NCBI RefSeq assembly: GCF_001456935.1
Contig: NZ_KQ758484.1
Span: forward strand, 62,001 to 126,000
Length of the DNA: 64,000 nucleotides
Reading direction: 5' to 3'
Origin: [Bacillus] enclensis
Lineage (GTDB): Bacteria; Bacillota; Bacilli; Bacillales; Bacillaceae_B
Positions 1 to 8,298 of the stretch are shown piece after piece; position 1 is the stretch's first letter, and each line of letters opens with the position of its first letter. The notes under the pieces were generated by a model. The model ran no database searches and was not told the DNA's origin. It saw nothing but the letters and a program-made list of their open reading frames with translations. Position numbers and translations under genes: made by a program.

Positions 1-1217
1 CAAGCGAAAAGGGCACTGCCTCGGTGGGTGATGTATTCATTCAATTTATCTGCACGTCCCATGCTTTTCTGGATGTTGATGAACTGACTCGGGTTCTGCT
101 GGAATGACATGAACAAGAGCCCGGTATCAAACGCCCCTGTATCCGGGTTGATTCCATCCGAATACGAGAAGGAGCGGCGCAGGATCCTGTCCTTCACCTT
201 ACGCGCGAGTGCCACGTGGGAATTTTCCGGGACGACCGGTTTGCCGTTCTCCTTGAGTTCAAGATCCACTTCATCGAACTCGCCTTTCTTCCCAAGCGGG
301 GCACCAGTGTCACGATGCCTTCCGAACGTTGCTTCCTGTCCGCTGAGTGACGTACGGTCCCACGTTTCCACATGCATCTGGATCCTTCTGACGGCAAGAT
401 ACGTCCCGCCCGTCAGCCAGCTTTTCGACTGGCCGGGCTGCACCCATACCACCTTATCCATTTCTTTCGCATCATCCGTGTCCGGATTGCCTGTCCCGTC
501 CTTAAAGGCAAAAAGGTTCCGCGGCGTTTCCACCTTCTTCCCTTTTTGCTTGTAGGAATTGAATCCGGTCTGCGACCATTTCAGCGTCACTTTCCCGCGG
601 GCAGCCCTGATCAGGTTGCGGACCGCGTGGAACGCGACCTGCGGATCATCCGCACACGCCTGGACACAGATGTCCCCTCCGACATAGCGAGGATCCAGCT
701 GATCCTTCGGGAAGTGCGGCAGATCCTTGAGTTCAGCCGGTTTCTTGTGGGCGAGGCCAAGTTCTTTTTTTTCAAAAAGGCTCGGTCCCACCCCGAACGT
801 CAGCGTCAAATGTGCCGGGTCGAGCCCGGCCGCTTCCCCTGTATCAGGAGGCGGCAGCAGCGCATTGGCCGAATTCGGTCCGACCAGCTGCCCGTTCATC
901 AGGCTGACGCTGTAGGTCGTCCATAATCTGAACAGTTCCTTCAATTCGGCTTTTGATCCCGCCGTGCAATTCAGCGAAGCGAAGTACACATGCTTCGGAT
1001 TCTTCGTCAGGATCCCCGACTGATGCTTTCCGTAAAAATTGACCTTGTTGTCAACGGTTTCGTCATCATCAACAAACGGATTGGCACCGAATGCCGTGAG
1101 GACACCGGTGAGCCCCGATGCTCCAAGGAGCACCCCGGCTCCGCCGACGCCTGCTATTTTTAAAATATCTCGCCTTGAAATTTGAGTCTGTAACATTGAT
1201 TTCTCTTCGCTGCTCAT
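1..1217 (-). CDS. efeB: EfeB-type Dyp peroxidase, iron uptake (partial, C-terminus outside window)
   Basis: Heme-dependent Dyp-type peroxidase of the EfeUOB (YwbLMN) ferrous iron uptake system, exported folded by the Tat pathway and acting outside the membrane. The N-terminus carries a Tat motif, SRRDILK at residues 14-20, followed by a hydrophobic stretch of glycines, alanines and leucines. The Dyp signature FKDGTGN is at about residues 238-244. About 405 codons are present; the family usually has 415-430, so little is missing. The ATG lies 5 nt after the efeM stop and uses the GGAGTGA that ends efeM as ribosome site, so the two genes are translationally close. No efeU permease gene is seen upstream; it may follow beyond position 1. 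Confidence 0.93.
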   Translation of the reverse strand, partial: MSSEEKSMLQTQISRRDILKIAGVGGAGVLLGASGLTGVLTAFGANPFVDDDETVDNKVNFYGKHQSGILTKNPKHVYFASLNCTAGSKAELKELFRLWTTYSVSLMNGQLVGPNSANALLPPPDTGEAAGLDPAHLTLTFGVGPSLFEKKELGLAHKKPAELKDLPHFPKDQLDPRYVGGDICVQACADDPQVAFHAVRNLIRAARGKVTLKWSQTGFNSYKQKGKKVETPRNLFAFKDGTGNPDTDDAKEMDKVVWVQPGQSKSWLTGGTYLAVRRIQMHVETWDRTSLSGQEATFGRHRDTGAPLGKKGEFDEVDLELKENGKPVVPENSHVALARKVKDRILRRSFSYSDGINPDTGAFDTGLLFMSFQQNPSQFINIQKSMGRADKLNEYITHRGSALFA

Positions 1218-1222
1218 TCAGA

Positions 1223-2089
1223 TCACTCCACTACAATGGCAATTTGACTTAGAGGCTCCCCTAAATTATCAACCGCACGGGATAAGGCCTTCGTATCTTC
1301 TGAAGTCAATTTTTCATACGATACATATCCGCCGTTACCATCTTCATATTTTGCAAGAAGCTCATCAAGCGTGGCGAAATTCTTTTCCAATGTGCTGACA
1401 AGATCCTTGTCTCTCTTCTCTAGTTCATCTTTGAAAATAGCAAAAATCTTTTCTGCACCCTCTACGTTTGCTTTGAAATCATATAAGTCCGTATGAGAGT
1501 AGATTTCCTCTTCCCCTGAAATCTTCGAGGTCGATACCTCGTTCAGAAGGTCGACCGCTCCCGTGATCATCAGGTCAGGCGTCACTTCCACCGTCTCCAC
1601 TTTCGCACGAAGTTCCTTCACATCTTTCAACAGCTGGTCTGCCGTTTCTTCATACCCTTCAGTCGTGCCTTCTTCCCAAAGCGCATACTCAAGCTTGTGG
1701 TATCCGGACCACTCCTCTTCGCCTTTCCCTTCATCCTGGATATCGGCAAGACGCGCATCGATGCGCGGATCCAAATCCCCGAAGCTCTCGGCGATCGGTT
1801 CGGAACGCTCGAAATACATACGCGCCGGAGCATACAATTCCTTGGCCTTCTCAACATCCCCGGCTTTCACCGCTTCAACGAACGCCTCTGTCTCGATGAC
1901 GAACTGATCGAGCTGCTCCGTCGCGAAGTCCTTATATGCAGCCACTTCACTGTCTAGCGTAGCCGCCTGCTGCGTCTGCTCTGAAGCCTTTGTATCTTCC
2001 TTCTTCGTACTGGATGCCTCATCCCCGCAGCCAGCCAGAAGACTTCCCGATAAAACTACCATACTCGCAAAACCAACTAATTTTTTCAT
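1223..2089 (-). CDS. efeM: EfeM/EfeO-type imelysin lipoprotein, iron uptake
   Basis: Iron-binding periplasmic-type component of the Efe system, here a membrane-anchored lipoprotein. Residues 1-21 form a lipoprotein signal ending in LAGC. The imelysin/peptidase M75 domain fills the rest and contains the GxHxxE motif as GYHKLE near residue 130. At 288 residues it lacks the N-terminal cupredoxin domain of E. coli EfeO, so it is the short EfeM form. The ribosome site AGGAGT is 12 nt before the ATG and a near-consensus Fur box lies upstream. First gene of an operon with efeB. Confidence 0.92.
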   Translation of the reverse strand: MKKLVGFASMVVLSGSLLAGCGDEASSTKKEDTKASEQTQQAATLDSEVAAYKDFATEQLDQFVIETEAFVEAVKAGDVEKAKELYAPARMYFERSEPIAESFGDLDPRIDARLADIQDEGKGEEEWSGYHKLEYALWEEGTTEGYEETADQLLKDVKELRAKVETVEVTPDLMITGAVDLLNEVSTSKISGEEEIYSHTDLYDFKANVEGAEKIFAIFKDELEKRDKDLVSTLEKNFATLDELLAKYEDGNGGYVSYEKLTSEDTKALSRAVDNLGEPLSQIAIVVE

Positions 2090-2125
2090 ATTTATATATA
2101 ACTCCTATCATCGTATAATATCAAC

Positions 2126-2144
2126 GTTAATGATAATCATTTTC
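2126..2144. promoter_or_regulatory. Fur box upstream of efeM
   Basis: GTTAATGATAATCATTTTC matches the 19-bp Fur consensus GATAATGATAATCATTATC at 17 of 19 positions. It lies 37 nt before the efeM start, consistent with iron repression of efeMB. A -10-like TATTAT is seen at 2115-2120 on the minus strand. Confidence 0.9.
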
Positions 2145-2281
2145 AATTGATATGTCAACATGCTATCAAACGCTTTCACATCGGGGGTGGTGGACGCGTG
2201 GCCGAGGTTCGGTCCGGCGGCGGTCGGATGCTGTTTAGCGGGTCGGGCGGTTCAGGGGCCGGGCTTGGCCGGAAGCGGATC

Positions 2282-2328
2282 GGGGGGACAGGTACCTTCA
2301 CCCGCCGTGCCGCGGTTCCTGTCCCCGC
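2282..2328. repeat. Inverted pair of GGTACC hairpin-family repeats
   Basis: GGGGACAGGTACC at 2284-2296 faces GGTTCCTGTCCCC at 2314-2326; the two arms are complementary at 12 of 13 positions with a 17-nt loop. This is the arrangement called a REPIN or BIME in other bacteria. It sits in an unusually GC-rich stretch (about 2165-2400) that has no supported gene. The core is shared with at least nine other sites in this window. Confidence 0.75.
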
Positions 2329-2564
2329 GGTCAAGCCGAAAGCGGCTCCCTGTCTGTTTCCCGCCCGTTTCAACATACTAGCCTTCTCCCCGGCAAAACC
2401 ATGATTTGTCAAAAGCTTTTTTTATAAAAAACTCTCAAAAACTGCTTAAATTATGCCCAAACCCATTGTTTTCAAGCCAATCTATGTAATGTAGTGGATC
2501 TCACCCACCTTTTCCATTAAAAAACCGGTACCGTTTGATGCTGCAAACCTGCTGGAAATAGATA

Positions 2565-2672
2565 TATTATCAAAAACGATGGTTTTATTATCAAAAATCC
2601 AAATATATTATCAAACCGAAACGGCCCATTTATTATCAAAAATAAGATTTTATTATCAAATCGAAAAATCTG
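2565..2672. repeat. Phased short-repeat array A1 (TATTATC type)
   Basis: Five copies of TATTATCAAA start at 2565, 2586, 2606, 2631 and 2651 (steps 21, 20, 25, 20). The bases between the cores are not conserved. It lies between the yitT terminator (2855-2892) and the efeM promoter. A degenerate hairpin-family repeat follows, with its CGTACC core 80 nt after the last unit. No gene is supported in 2161-2925. Confidence 0.8.
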
Positions 2673-2682
2673 CCCATAATAT

Positions 2683-2750
2683 GGTCACGGGACCTGTCCT
2701 CCGGCTCACTCCACCCATGATATGGGCCACCGTACCTGTCCCCCCGGCTT
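2683..2750. repeat. Two degenerate GGTACC hairpin-family repeats in direct orientation
   Basis: Copies at 2683-2707 (core GGGACCTGTCC) and 2724-2750 (core CGTACCTGTCCCC) resemble the family core GGTACCTGTCCCC with decayed flanking stems. They directly follow array A1. Confidence 0.6.
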
Positions 2751-2854
2751 AACCCCATCCAACCGGACACCCTTGCCTTCAGCTAACGGCGGCTACAACG
2801 ACCTTAACCGTTCGGGAATTGAACCCTAAAGCGGGTGCACATGCCGGGCACACC

Positions 2855-2892
2855 AAAAAAGGCCCCCCTGCTTCCACAAGCAGGGGGACCCT
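2855..2892 (-). terminator. Intrinsic terminator of the YitT gene
   Basis: A stem of CCCCCTGCTT with AAGCAGGGGG and a short loop, followed on the minus strand by GCC and six T. It lies just after the YitT stop codon. Confidence 0.85.
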
Positions 2893-2925
2893 CCACCAGA
2901 TCGGCCCGATAAATTAAAGCCGCTA

Positions 2926-3825
2926 TTAATGTATATCCCTCTTCTTAAACCGCCCGCCGCGGACTTCGTTGATATCCGCTACAGCAAGGAACGCCGACGG
3001 ATCCAGTTCCTCGACGATCGACTTCAGCTTGGCTTCTTCCAGCCTGGTCACGATGGTGAAGATCACTTTTTTGTCATCACCTGAGTAGGCGCCTTCCCCT
3101 TTCAGGTAGGTGACCCCGCGCCCGAGCCGGGCCATGATCGCGTCCCCGATGTCCTCGTGTTTGTCACTGATGATCCAGGCGGATTTCGATTCGTCGAAGC
3201 CGTCGATGACGATATCGATCGTCTTGAAGGCGATGACGTACGCGAGGACCGAGTACATCGCCCGGTCCCATCCGAGGACGAAACCGCCCCATGCAAAGAT
3301 GAACACGTTGAAAAGCATGATGAATTCCCCGACTGAGAAAGGGAATTTTTTATTTAAAAGAATGGCCAGGATCTCACTGCCGTCAAGGGCACCTCCGTAC
3401 CGGATGACCAATCCCACCCCGGCGCCGAGCACGATTCCGCCAAAGACCGTCGCCAGCAGCACATCCTGCGTAAACGCCGCGACATGATGCAGATAACTCG
3501 TCGCAAGCGATAAAATCGTAATTCCGAATAATGTGGATATCGCGAACGTTTTTCCGATTTGCTTGTAACCAATGAAGAAAAACGGGATGTTCAGTAAGAA
3601 GATAAATAATCCGATGCCGATACCGGTCAGGTTATAAAGAATGATCGAGATTCCAACGATCCCGCCGTCCATGATCAAATTCGGTACGAGGAACACTTCG
3701 ATTCCAAGCGCCATCATGATGGCTCCCAGCAGGATGAAGACTCCCCGTTTCAAAACTTTCAATTTCGTTAATTTAGGATGCTGCAATTCAGCTTTTATCT
3801 GTTGTTCGATTGATTCATCACTCAA
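2926..3825 (-). CDS. YitT family membrane protein (DUF2179 C-terminal domain)
   Basis: Integral membrane protein of the YitT/YqfU/YpjC family, function not established. Residues 1-25 are a charged cytoplasmic N-terminus, then about five to six hydrophobic segments run to residue 205, followed by a soluble C-terminal domain of about 80 residues (DUF2179) rich in charged residues. The length of 299 is slightly above the usual 280-290. The first codon is TTG (3823-3825) with GGGGGAAG upstream. It is single, with its own terminator. The exact paralogue name cannot be assigned. Confidence 0.85.
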   Translation of the reverse strand: MSDESIEQQIKAELQHPKLTKLKVLKRGVFILLGAIMMALGIEVFLVPNLIMDGGIVGISIILYNLTGIGIGLFIFLLNIPFFFIGYKQIGKTFAISTLFGITILSLATSYLHHVAAFTQDVLLATVFGGIVLGAGVGLVIRYGGALDGSEILAILLNKKFPFSVGEFIMLFNVFIFAWGGFVLGWDRAMYSVLAYVIAFKTIDIVIDGFDESKSAWIISDKHEDIGDAIMARLGRGVTYLKGEGAYSGDDKKVIFTIVTRLEEAKLKSIVEELDPSAFLAVADINEVRGGRFKKRDIH

Positions 3826-3892
3826 TGTCGCTTCCCCCTGTTTCTATGTACTCATATTAAAGTATCTGTTTACGGTCGAATATATGTATAGA

Positions 3893-4213
3893 TCAGGAGA
3901 GATAGTTGGACTGATACATCATGACTTCTATGAACCCATGTGTGTCTGGAGAGATGTCCACGGAATAACATGTCTGATCAGCGGGTGCATATGACTTTAT
4001 TTTCCGGGCTGAATGGAAGGGAAGAGGAGCCGCACTGTCATCGTGGTGAGGGGACGAAGAGGTTGGAGAAAAAATCATCTCGATATTTGACAGGTGCGAA
4101 GTATCAACTTTTAAATCGGCTTCATTCATGGCAGCATCCTCGTATTTCAGTACATGGATCTGCTGCAGACCGGCAAGACAAACAAGTAAAATCCAGATCG
4201 ACACATTCCTCAC
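3893..4213 (-). CDS. Small predicted secreted or membrane-anchored protein, unknown
   Basis: 106 residues that I do not recognise. The start is GTG, preceded by an almost ideal GGAGGGAGG seven nt upstream, which is the main reason to believe it. Residues 4-15 are hydrophobic after one Arg, a short signal or anchor; the remainder is polar with His, Ser and Asp and no evident domain. It ends 67 nt before the YitT start, so it could be co-transcribed with it. A plus-strand open frame covering the same bases has no ribosome site and was rejected. Confidence 0.55.
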   Translation of the reverse strand: MRNVSIWILLVCLAGLQQIHVLKYEDAAMNEADLKVDTSHLSNIEMIFSPTSSSPHHDDSAAPLPFHSARKIKSYAPADQTCYSVDISPDTHGFIEVMMYQSNYLS

Positions 4214-4320
4214 TCGATAACCTCCCTCCGCATTTCTTCTTATTTAATTATACCTCATTGCATTCCACAGGGGAACGGATTGGACTTTCCGGAACAAGCG
4301 GCGGTGGCGTGCGCCAAGCT

Positions 4321-4357
4321 GAAAAAACCGGAATCCCCGACCGGATACGGTTTTCAC
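4321..4357 (-). terminator. Intrinsic terminator after the ECF sigma/DUF4179 operon
   Basis: On the minus strand AACCGtATCC pairs with GGATtcCGGTT and is followed by a run of T. It lies 15-50 nt after the DUF4179 gene stop. Confidence 0.65.
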
Positions 4358-4371
4358 TTCCATTAAAAAAT

Positions 4372-5391
4372 CTATTCCCCCAGCTCAATTACAATCGGAT
4401 CAAGCTCGATTTTCTCATGTCCTTTCCCGGACGTCAGGCTCGCGATGATCACCGGCTGGATGATGAGCTGCCCGGCCCCGTCCCGGATCGCACCGAAGTC
4501 CGTCGTCCCTTCAAACGTTTTCCCCTCATCCGTTGAGACTCCCGGTCCGCTCGTACCGTCTGCATAGACATGCCCGAGATCATCCGTCACCCTGAACACC
4601 GGCGTCACGCTCGGCCATTTTTCAAGGAAATCCCCTTTCACGAGCTGCCTGTAGGAAATGATCGTCGACACATCCGTGAACTCAACCGATTTCAGGGTGA
4701 ACGTAACCTCTTCATTCTTCACCGTTTCATTCACGAGCTGCTCTTTCCCTTCCAGTCGCTCCAATGAAAAATCGAACGACCAATCCCCCTTGATCACAGC
4801 ATCCTTTTCAACTCCGCTGAACCCTTGAGGAGACCATGAAATGTCCACCTTATCCGGAGTTTCGCCGTCTTTGAAGTGAGGGGTGAACGTGGATAGGCCG
4901 ACGTAGCGTGTGTCACTGATCTTCGTGATTTCGCCGGTGCCGGCACTGCCGTTAGAGCCTGCGACCTCGAACCAGTCCGCCCCGCTCATCTGCACCGATT
5001 CACCCAGATCCCGATCCGTTTCAATCGCGAACGACACCGTGATATTCGTACCGTCATAGACCGCATCATCGATCATGACCGTCGTTCCATTGTCCGTCTC
5101 GGCAAGACCGATATCGGTGGAGAATTCATCAAAGGCGCCATGGTCTTCGTTTTGAAAATACGCGATGACATCATCCATAAACGGGATCTGCGAAGCAATT
5201 GACGGCACCGCAAAGCCCGCCGCAGCAGACGCCCCGATCAAGATGACCGCTGCAGCTGCAGCCGGCCGCCATACCGGTGCCTTTTTCCTTTTTTTCAAAA
5301 CATGCTGTTTCACCCGTTCTTTCTCCGCATCCGTCACGTCCGATAACTCCAGCTGCTCCACATCGAGTTCCATCCATTCCTTCATGCTCAT
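4372..5391 (-). CDS. DUF4179 domain protein, probable anti-sigma factor
   Basis: Likely membrane-anchored anti-sigma factor for the ECF sigma gene immediately upstream. Residues 1-45 are charged and cytoplasmic, residues 46-65 form one transmembrane helix rich in alanine and isoleucine, and the remaining 270 residues are an extracytoplasmic domain with the DUF4179 pattern near the helix (IPFMDDVIAYF). It overlaps the sigma gene by 4 nt (ATGA), which implies coupled translation. A role in sensing envelope stress is inferred from the family layout, not seen in the sequence. Confidence 0.85.
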   Translation of the reverse strand: MSMKEWMELDVEQLELSDVTDAEKERVKQHVLKKRKKAPVWRPAAAAAVILIGASAAAGFAVPSIASQIPFMDDVIAYFQNEDHGAFDEFSTDIGLAETDNGTTVMIDDAVYDGTNITVSFAIETDRDLGESVQMSGADWFEVAGSNGSAGTGEITKISDTRYVGLSTFTPHFKDGETPDKVDISWSPQGFSGVEKDAVIKGDWSFDFSLERLEGKEQLVNETVKNEEVTFTLKSVEFTDVSTIISYRQLVKGDFLEKWPSVTPVFRVTDDLGHVYADGTSGPGVSTDEGKTFEGTTDFGAIRDGAGQLIIQPVIIASLTSGKGHEKIELDPIVIELGE

Positions 5392-5954
5392 ATCAATAGC
5401 TCCTTCAATTTCAAATTAGTCGCCAGGATCTTCTTCCCCCGGTACAAACGGTTATCGACCGCTGCTTTCGAGAGTCCCAGGTGATCCGCAATTTCACGAT
5501 TGGAGAGCTCCAAGTAATATTTCATCATGAAAATGTCCCGGTCATCGTCCTTCAATCGATTGATAGCAGCCAATAATTCATTTCTACCTTCACGCATCAT
5601 GACCGATTCTTCCGTTGCTGCGGCACCCGCTTTCTCTTTTAACAGGACATCGGACTTCTCACGCTCCCTGCGCTTTTTTGCATGACGGTACCGGTCGATG
5701 GCCTTATACTTCGCGATCATGCCAATCCACTTTTTAAAATCAGCTGCTTCTCCCTGAAACTGACGGGCATTCTCCCAGACAGTCAGGAACACATCGTTGA
5801 CGCATTCATCGATATCCTGGTCGTGCATACTGTTCAGAATCTTCGCCGCAATCGTTTTGACAAGCGGCATATACGTATCAATCACATACACAAGCGCATC
5901 TTCTTTCCTTTTTTTCAGCCTCGGGATAAAATTTGCCGGCGTACTTTTCATCAT
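5388..5954 (-). CDS. ECF-type RNA polymerase sigma factor
   Basis: 188-residue sigma-70 family protein. Region 2 spans about residues 15-90 (VNDVFLTVWENARQF resembles region 2.2/2.3, then KWIGMIAKYKAIDRYR). Region 4 spans about 125-180 with the helix-turn-helix NREIADHLGLSKAAVDNRL. The start is ATG ATG with AAAGGAGCGG upstream. The partner DUF4179 gene overlaps its stop. It probably directs its own operon from the promoter listed at 6004-6030. Confidence 0.9.
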   Translation of the reverse strand: MMKSTPANFIPRLKKRKEDALVYVIDTYMPLVKTIAAKILNSMHDQDIDECVNDVFLTVWENARQFQGEAADFKKWIGMIAKYKAIDRYRHAKKRREREKSDVLLKEKAGAAATEESVMMREGRNELLAAINRLKDDDRDIFMMKYYLELSNREIADHLGLSKAAVDNRLYRGKKILATNLKLKELLI

Positions 5955-6003
5955 TTCCGCTCCTTTTGTTTTTGAAAAAGCTTTTTCATATGGTACAACG
6001 AAC

Positions 6004-6030
6004 GACGTGTGAAATTATTCTCAAGTTTAT
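6004..6030 (-). promoter_or_regulatory. Possible ECF-type autoregulatory promoter
   Basis: On the minus strand ATAAAC (6025-6030) is followed after 17 nt by CGTC (6004-6007), which resembles the TGAAAC...CGTC promoters of Bacillus ECF sigma factors. It lies 50 nt before the sigma gene start. Confidence 0.35.
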
Positions 6031-6119
6031 GTAAATTGAGACTTCAAAGAAGCAAAATGGTCACTGGCCATGATAAAATGAGACCGAAAGTCTTCTAAAG
6101 GAAATGGGAGGGATTCACA

Positions 6120-6614
6120 ATGTTCACAACGGTAAACGATTTTCTACAGGAATGGAAACAGGAAGCGGCAGTCACCCAGAAAGTGCTCGACGCCCTCACG
6201 GATGAGTCATTGAAACAAGAGGTCGCACCCGGCCTGTACAGCATCGGGAGTGTCGCGTGGCACATAACCGGAGCCGCATTCTACTTTCCGTCTCAAGTCA
6301 GCATCCGCTTCGAGGCCCCGGATCTTCAAAAAGAAGCCCCTGCTTCTGCATCCGAAATCAGCGAAACTTACAAACTCGTAAGCGACCGTCTGGCTGAAGC
6401 CGTCTCCGAACAGGTTTCTGATGAAAAAATGAACGAAATGGTCAACCTATTCGGTATGGACATGCCCGTCCAGGCCGTCCTGCGCCTGCTGATCCAGCAC
6501 CAGGCCCACCACCGCGGGCAGCTGACCGTCCTCATGCGCCAGGCAGACCTGAAAGTTCCCGGCGTGTACGGCCCGAGCAAAGAAGAATGGGAAGCGATGA
6601 ACGCTTCGAAATAA
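6120..6614 (+). CDS. DinB/YfiT-like superfamily protein
   Basis: 164-residue four-helix-bundle protein of the DinB superfamily, metal-binding proteins that include thiol S-transferases of bacillithiol type. The expected metal ligands are visible as H48 (AWHI), H127 and H131 (QHQAHHRGQL). The ribosome site GGGAGG is 8 nt before the ATG. It is a single gene with a strong terminator right after the stop. This is one of three DinB-like genes in the window; the substrate cannot be told from sequence. Confidence 0.88.
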   Translation: MFTTVNDFLQEWKQEAAVTQKVLDALTDESLKQEVAPGLYSIGSVAWHITGAAFYFPSQVSIRFEAPDLQKEAPASASEISETYKLVSDRLAEAVSEQVSDEKMNEMVNLFGMDMPVQAVLRLLIQHQAHHRGQLTVLMRQADLKVPGVYGPSKEEWEAMNASK

Positions 6615-6621
6615 GAAGGAA

Positions 6622-6650
6622 AAAGACCGGCGCCGGCCGGTCTTTTTTTA
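6622..6650. terminator. Intrinsic terminator after the DinB gene
   Basis: AAGACCGGC and GCCGGTCTT form a GC-rich stem followed by T7 on the plus strand. The T-run touches the end of the convergent YCII gene, so it may serve both. Confidence 0.85.
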
Positions 6651-7010
6651 CTCTTTGAAATAGTGGACGGGCCTGACTTCAATACGCCAGCCAAACTCTT
6701 CCCCGCCCTCCACCTGCACAGCCGGATGCAGCCTCGCCGCACCGACTGCGGCATCCAGATCCTCTGCTTCAATGAGGAACACGCTTCCGATCATCTCCCC
6801 GGTTTCTTCCCCATCACTCACGATCACTTTCCCGCCACCCCGTCTTATATGTTTCGCTTCAAGACCCGTACCTGCATCCATCAGGACCTGCCCAGTTTCG
6901 TACAACTCCTGAAGATGCGGCTCGCACTCTCCCATGACGGCATTGATCTCTTCCTCCGGCCTTGCATCCATCTTTTCCCGATTAAAATAGCCCACGCATA
7001 GAAATTTCAT
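6648..7010 (-). CDS. YCII-related domain protein (YciI-like)
   Basis: 120-residue single-domain protein of the YCII family, small dimeric ferredoxin-fold proteins whose role is mostly unknown. Family features visible are the N-terminal beta strand KFLCVGYFN, the central GTGLEAKHIRR, and the IGSVFLIEAEDLDAAV strand-helix before a histidine (HPAVQVEGG). The ribosome site AAGGAGACGGTGA precedes the ATG. Convergent with the DinB gene. No neighbour suggests a substrate. Confidence 0.85.
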   Translation of the reverse strand: MKFLCVGYFNREKMDARPEEEINAVMGECEPHLQELYETGQVLMDAGTGLEAKHIRRGGGKVIVSDGEETGEMIGSVFLIEAEDLDAAVGAARLHPAVQVEGGEEFGWRIEVRPVHYFKE

Positions 7011-7163
7011 TTCACCGTCTCCTTTTCTGAACCATTACATGTAAAGTTCGACGTCCTGCGGGAAATCCCTTGTTCCGGATTAAGCAGCCGCATGGCAAAA
7101 TAAAGAGGGATTCGTCTCTTTTTACAGAATCTATCCTTCATAGACTTAAAAAGGAGTGCCGCT

Positions 7164-7772
7164 ATGTATATCCCGCCATATTTTAAAATCACAGACGAAA
7201 CGACCGCCCATAGCATTATCAGCGAAAACGGCTTTGCCACCCTGATCTCCCAGGGCGACGGCATGCCCATCGCCACCCATCTGCCGCTGCAGCTTAATGA
7301 GGATAAAACCTGTTTACACGGCCATTTCGCCAGACCGAACCCGCAGTGGAAGGACATCGAATCCCAAACTGTGCTCGCCATTTTCCACGGTCCGCACTGC
7401 TACATCTCCCCGTCCTGGTATGAGACGGATCAAACCGTGCCCACCTGGAACTACGTCACTGTCCATGTGTACGGAAAAATGGAGCTCGTCCATGATACCG
7501 ATGAGAGCATGAAATCTTTAGAAGAGCTGGTCGCAGCATACGAAGCTCCCGACAGCCCTTACAGCCTGGAAAACGTAGATGCCGGATATCTCGCCGGACT
7601 GAGCAAAGGCATCCAGGCATTCAAGCTGCATATCACGAAAATCGAAGGCAAAGCAAAACTAAGCCAAAACCATCCAGCCGAGCGTCGTGAACGGGTGATC
7701 CGGCAGCTCGAACAGATTCCCAGGGACGATGAGAGGGAGATTGCGGAGTGGATGAAGAGAAGTCTGAAGTGA
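7164..7772 (+). CDS. PaiB family FMN-binding negative transcriptional regulator
   Basis: 202-residue protein of the PaiB family, with a split-barrel FMN-binding fold. In B. subtilis PaiB is linked to repression of sporulation and degradative-enzyme genes. Family hallmarks are the N-terminal [23 protein letters not shown] and YISPSWYE followed by [12 protein letters not shown]. The ribosome site AAGGAG is 8 nt before the ATG. No PaiA acetyltransferase gene is adjacent, unlike in B. subtilis. Confidence 0.88.
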   Translation: MYIPPYFKITDETTAHSIISENGFATLISQGDGMPIATHLPLQLNEDKTCLHGHFARPNPQWKDIESQTVLAIFHGPHCYISPSWYETDQTVPTWNYVTVHVYGKMELVHDTDESMKSLEELVAAYEAPDSPYSLENVDAGYLAGLSKGIQAFKLHITKIEGKAKLSQNHPAERRERVIRQLEQIPRDDEREIAEWMKRSLK

Positions 7773-7825
7773 AGGCAGAGCAGACAAAATAAGAGTGAAA
7801 TTTCATTTAATAAGGGGGATGAAAT

Positions 7826-7930
7826 ATGTCCTCGAAAGTAAAACTTGTATACTTCATTGATGCCAATGAAGTCAGAGACCTAATAAATATGAAGTTCCAA
7901 ATAGATCCCAATGATCTGGCCGGAAATTAA
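7826..7930 (+). CDS. Candidate 34-residue microprotein
   Basis: A short ORF, ATG at 7826, with AAGGGGGATG upstream at suitable spacing and a strong intrinsic terminator 28 nt after its stop. The product starts MSSKVKLVYFIDANEVRD and ends DPNDLAGN; it is mixed charged with no transmembrane segment. It follows the PaiB gene by 53 nt and may share its transcript. I do not recognise it. Support is the ribosome site and terminator only. Confidence 0.45.
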   Translation: MSSKVKLVYFIDANEVRDLINMKFQIDPNDLAGN

Positions 7931-7958
7931 TCGAAATGATTTAAAAAATATTTCAATA

Positions 7959-8000
7959 GGGGCATGGCCATAATTGCGAATCATGGCCATGCCCCCTTGT
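7959..8000 (+). terminator. Strong intrinsic terminator after PaiB and microprotein
   Basis: GGGGCATGGCCAT (7959-7971) and ATGGCCATGCCCC (7983-7995) form a perfect 13-bp stem followed by CTTGTTTTC. Confidence 0.88.
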
Positions 8001-8124
8001 TTTCAAAGAAAAGTGAGTCAAAATGACTTATTTTTAAAAAATTCTCTGCAGTGTTTTGTAGAAATCCAGTTTTCAACCGGATTCCGGCCCGCTATTTCAG
8101 TAGAGAGAAGGATCAGGCATCAAA

Positions 8125-8250
8125 TATGATCCTAAATCTGATTTTATGAGCCCAATTGGAAATATATGATCCTAATCCCGATTTTATGAGCCTAATTCAG
8201 ATTATATGATCCTAATTCAAATTATATGATCTTACAAGAATCATTCTAAA
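8125..8250. repeat. Phased short-repeat array A2 (TATGATCC type)
   Basis: Six units start at 8125, 8145, 8165, 8185, 8205 and 8225, every step exactly 20 nt. The cores are TATGATC or TATGAGC; bases between cores vary. The last unit reads TATGATCTTA and is followed by GAATCATTCTAAACT, a tail shared with array A3. The hairpin repeat core GGTACC at 8306 is 81 nt after the last unit. Lies between the 7959 terminator and the 3' end of the 8328 gene. Confidence 0.85.
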
Positions 8251-8298
8251 CTAGAATCCTGAATATTCTCCTCTCCATTCCAAAGATCACACAAAAAT

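Noticed and set aside
372-926. Plus-strand ORF of 184 codons
   Set aside because: Lies antisense inside efeB, whose Tat signal and Dyp motifs are clear; no ribosome site.
2147-2412. Several overlapping ORFs in the GC-rich island
   Set aside because: Open frames on both strands are a result of high GC and hairpin repeats; low-complexity products and no ribosome sites.
2565-2672. Phased arrays as peptide-coding repeats
   Set aside because: Several arrays have a 20-nt period, which shifts the frame at each unit, and no ribosome sites precede them.
3940-4536. Plus-strand 198-codon ORF
   Set aside because: Overlaps the end of the DUF4179 gene, its terminator and the 106-residue gene, and has no ribosome site.
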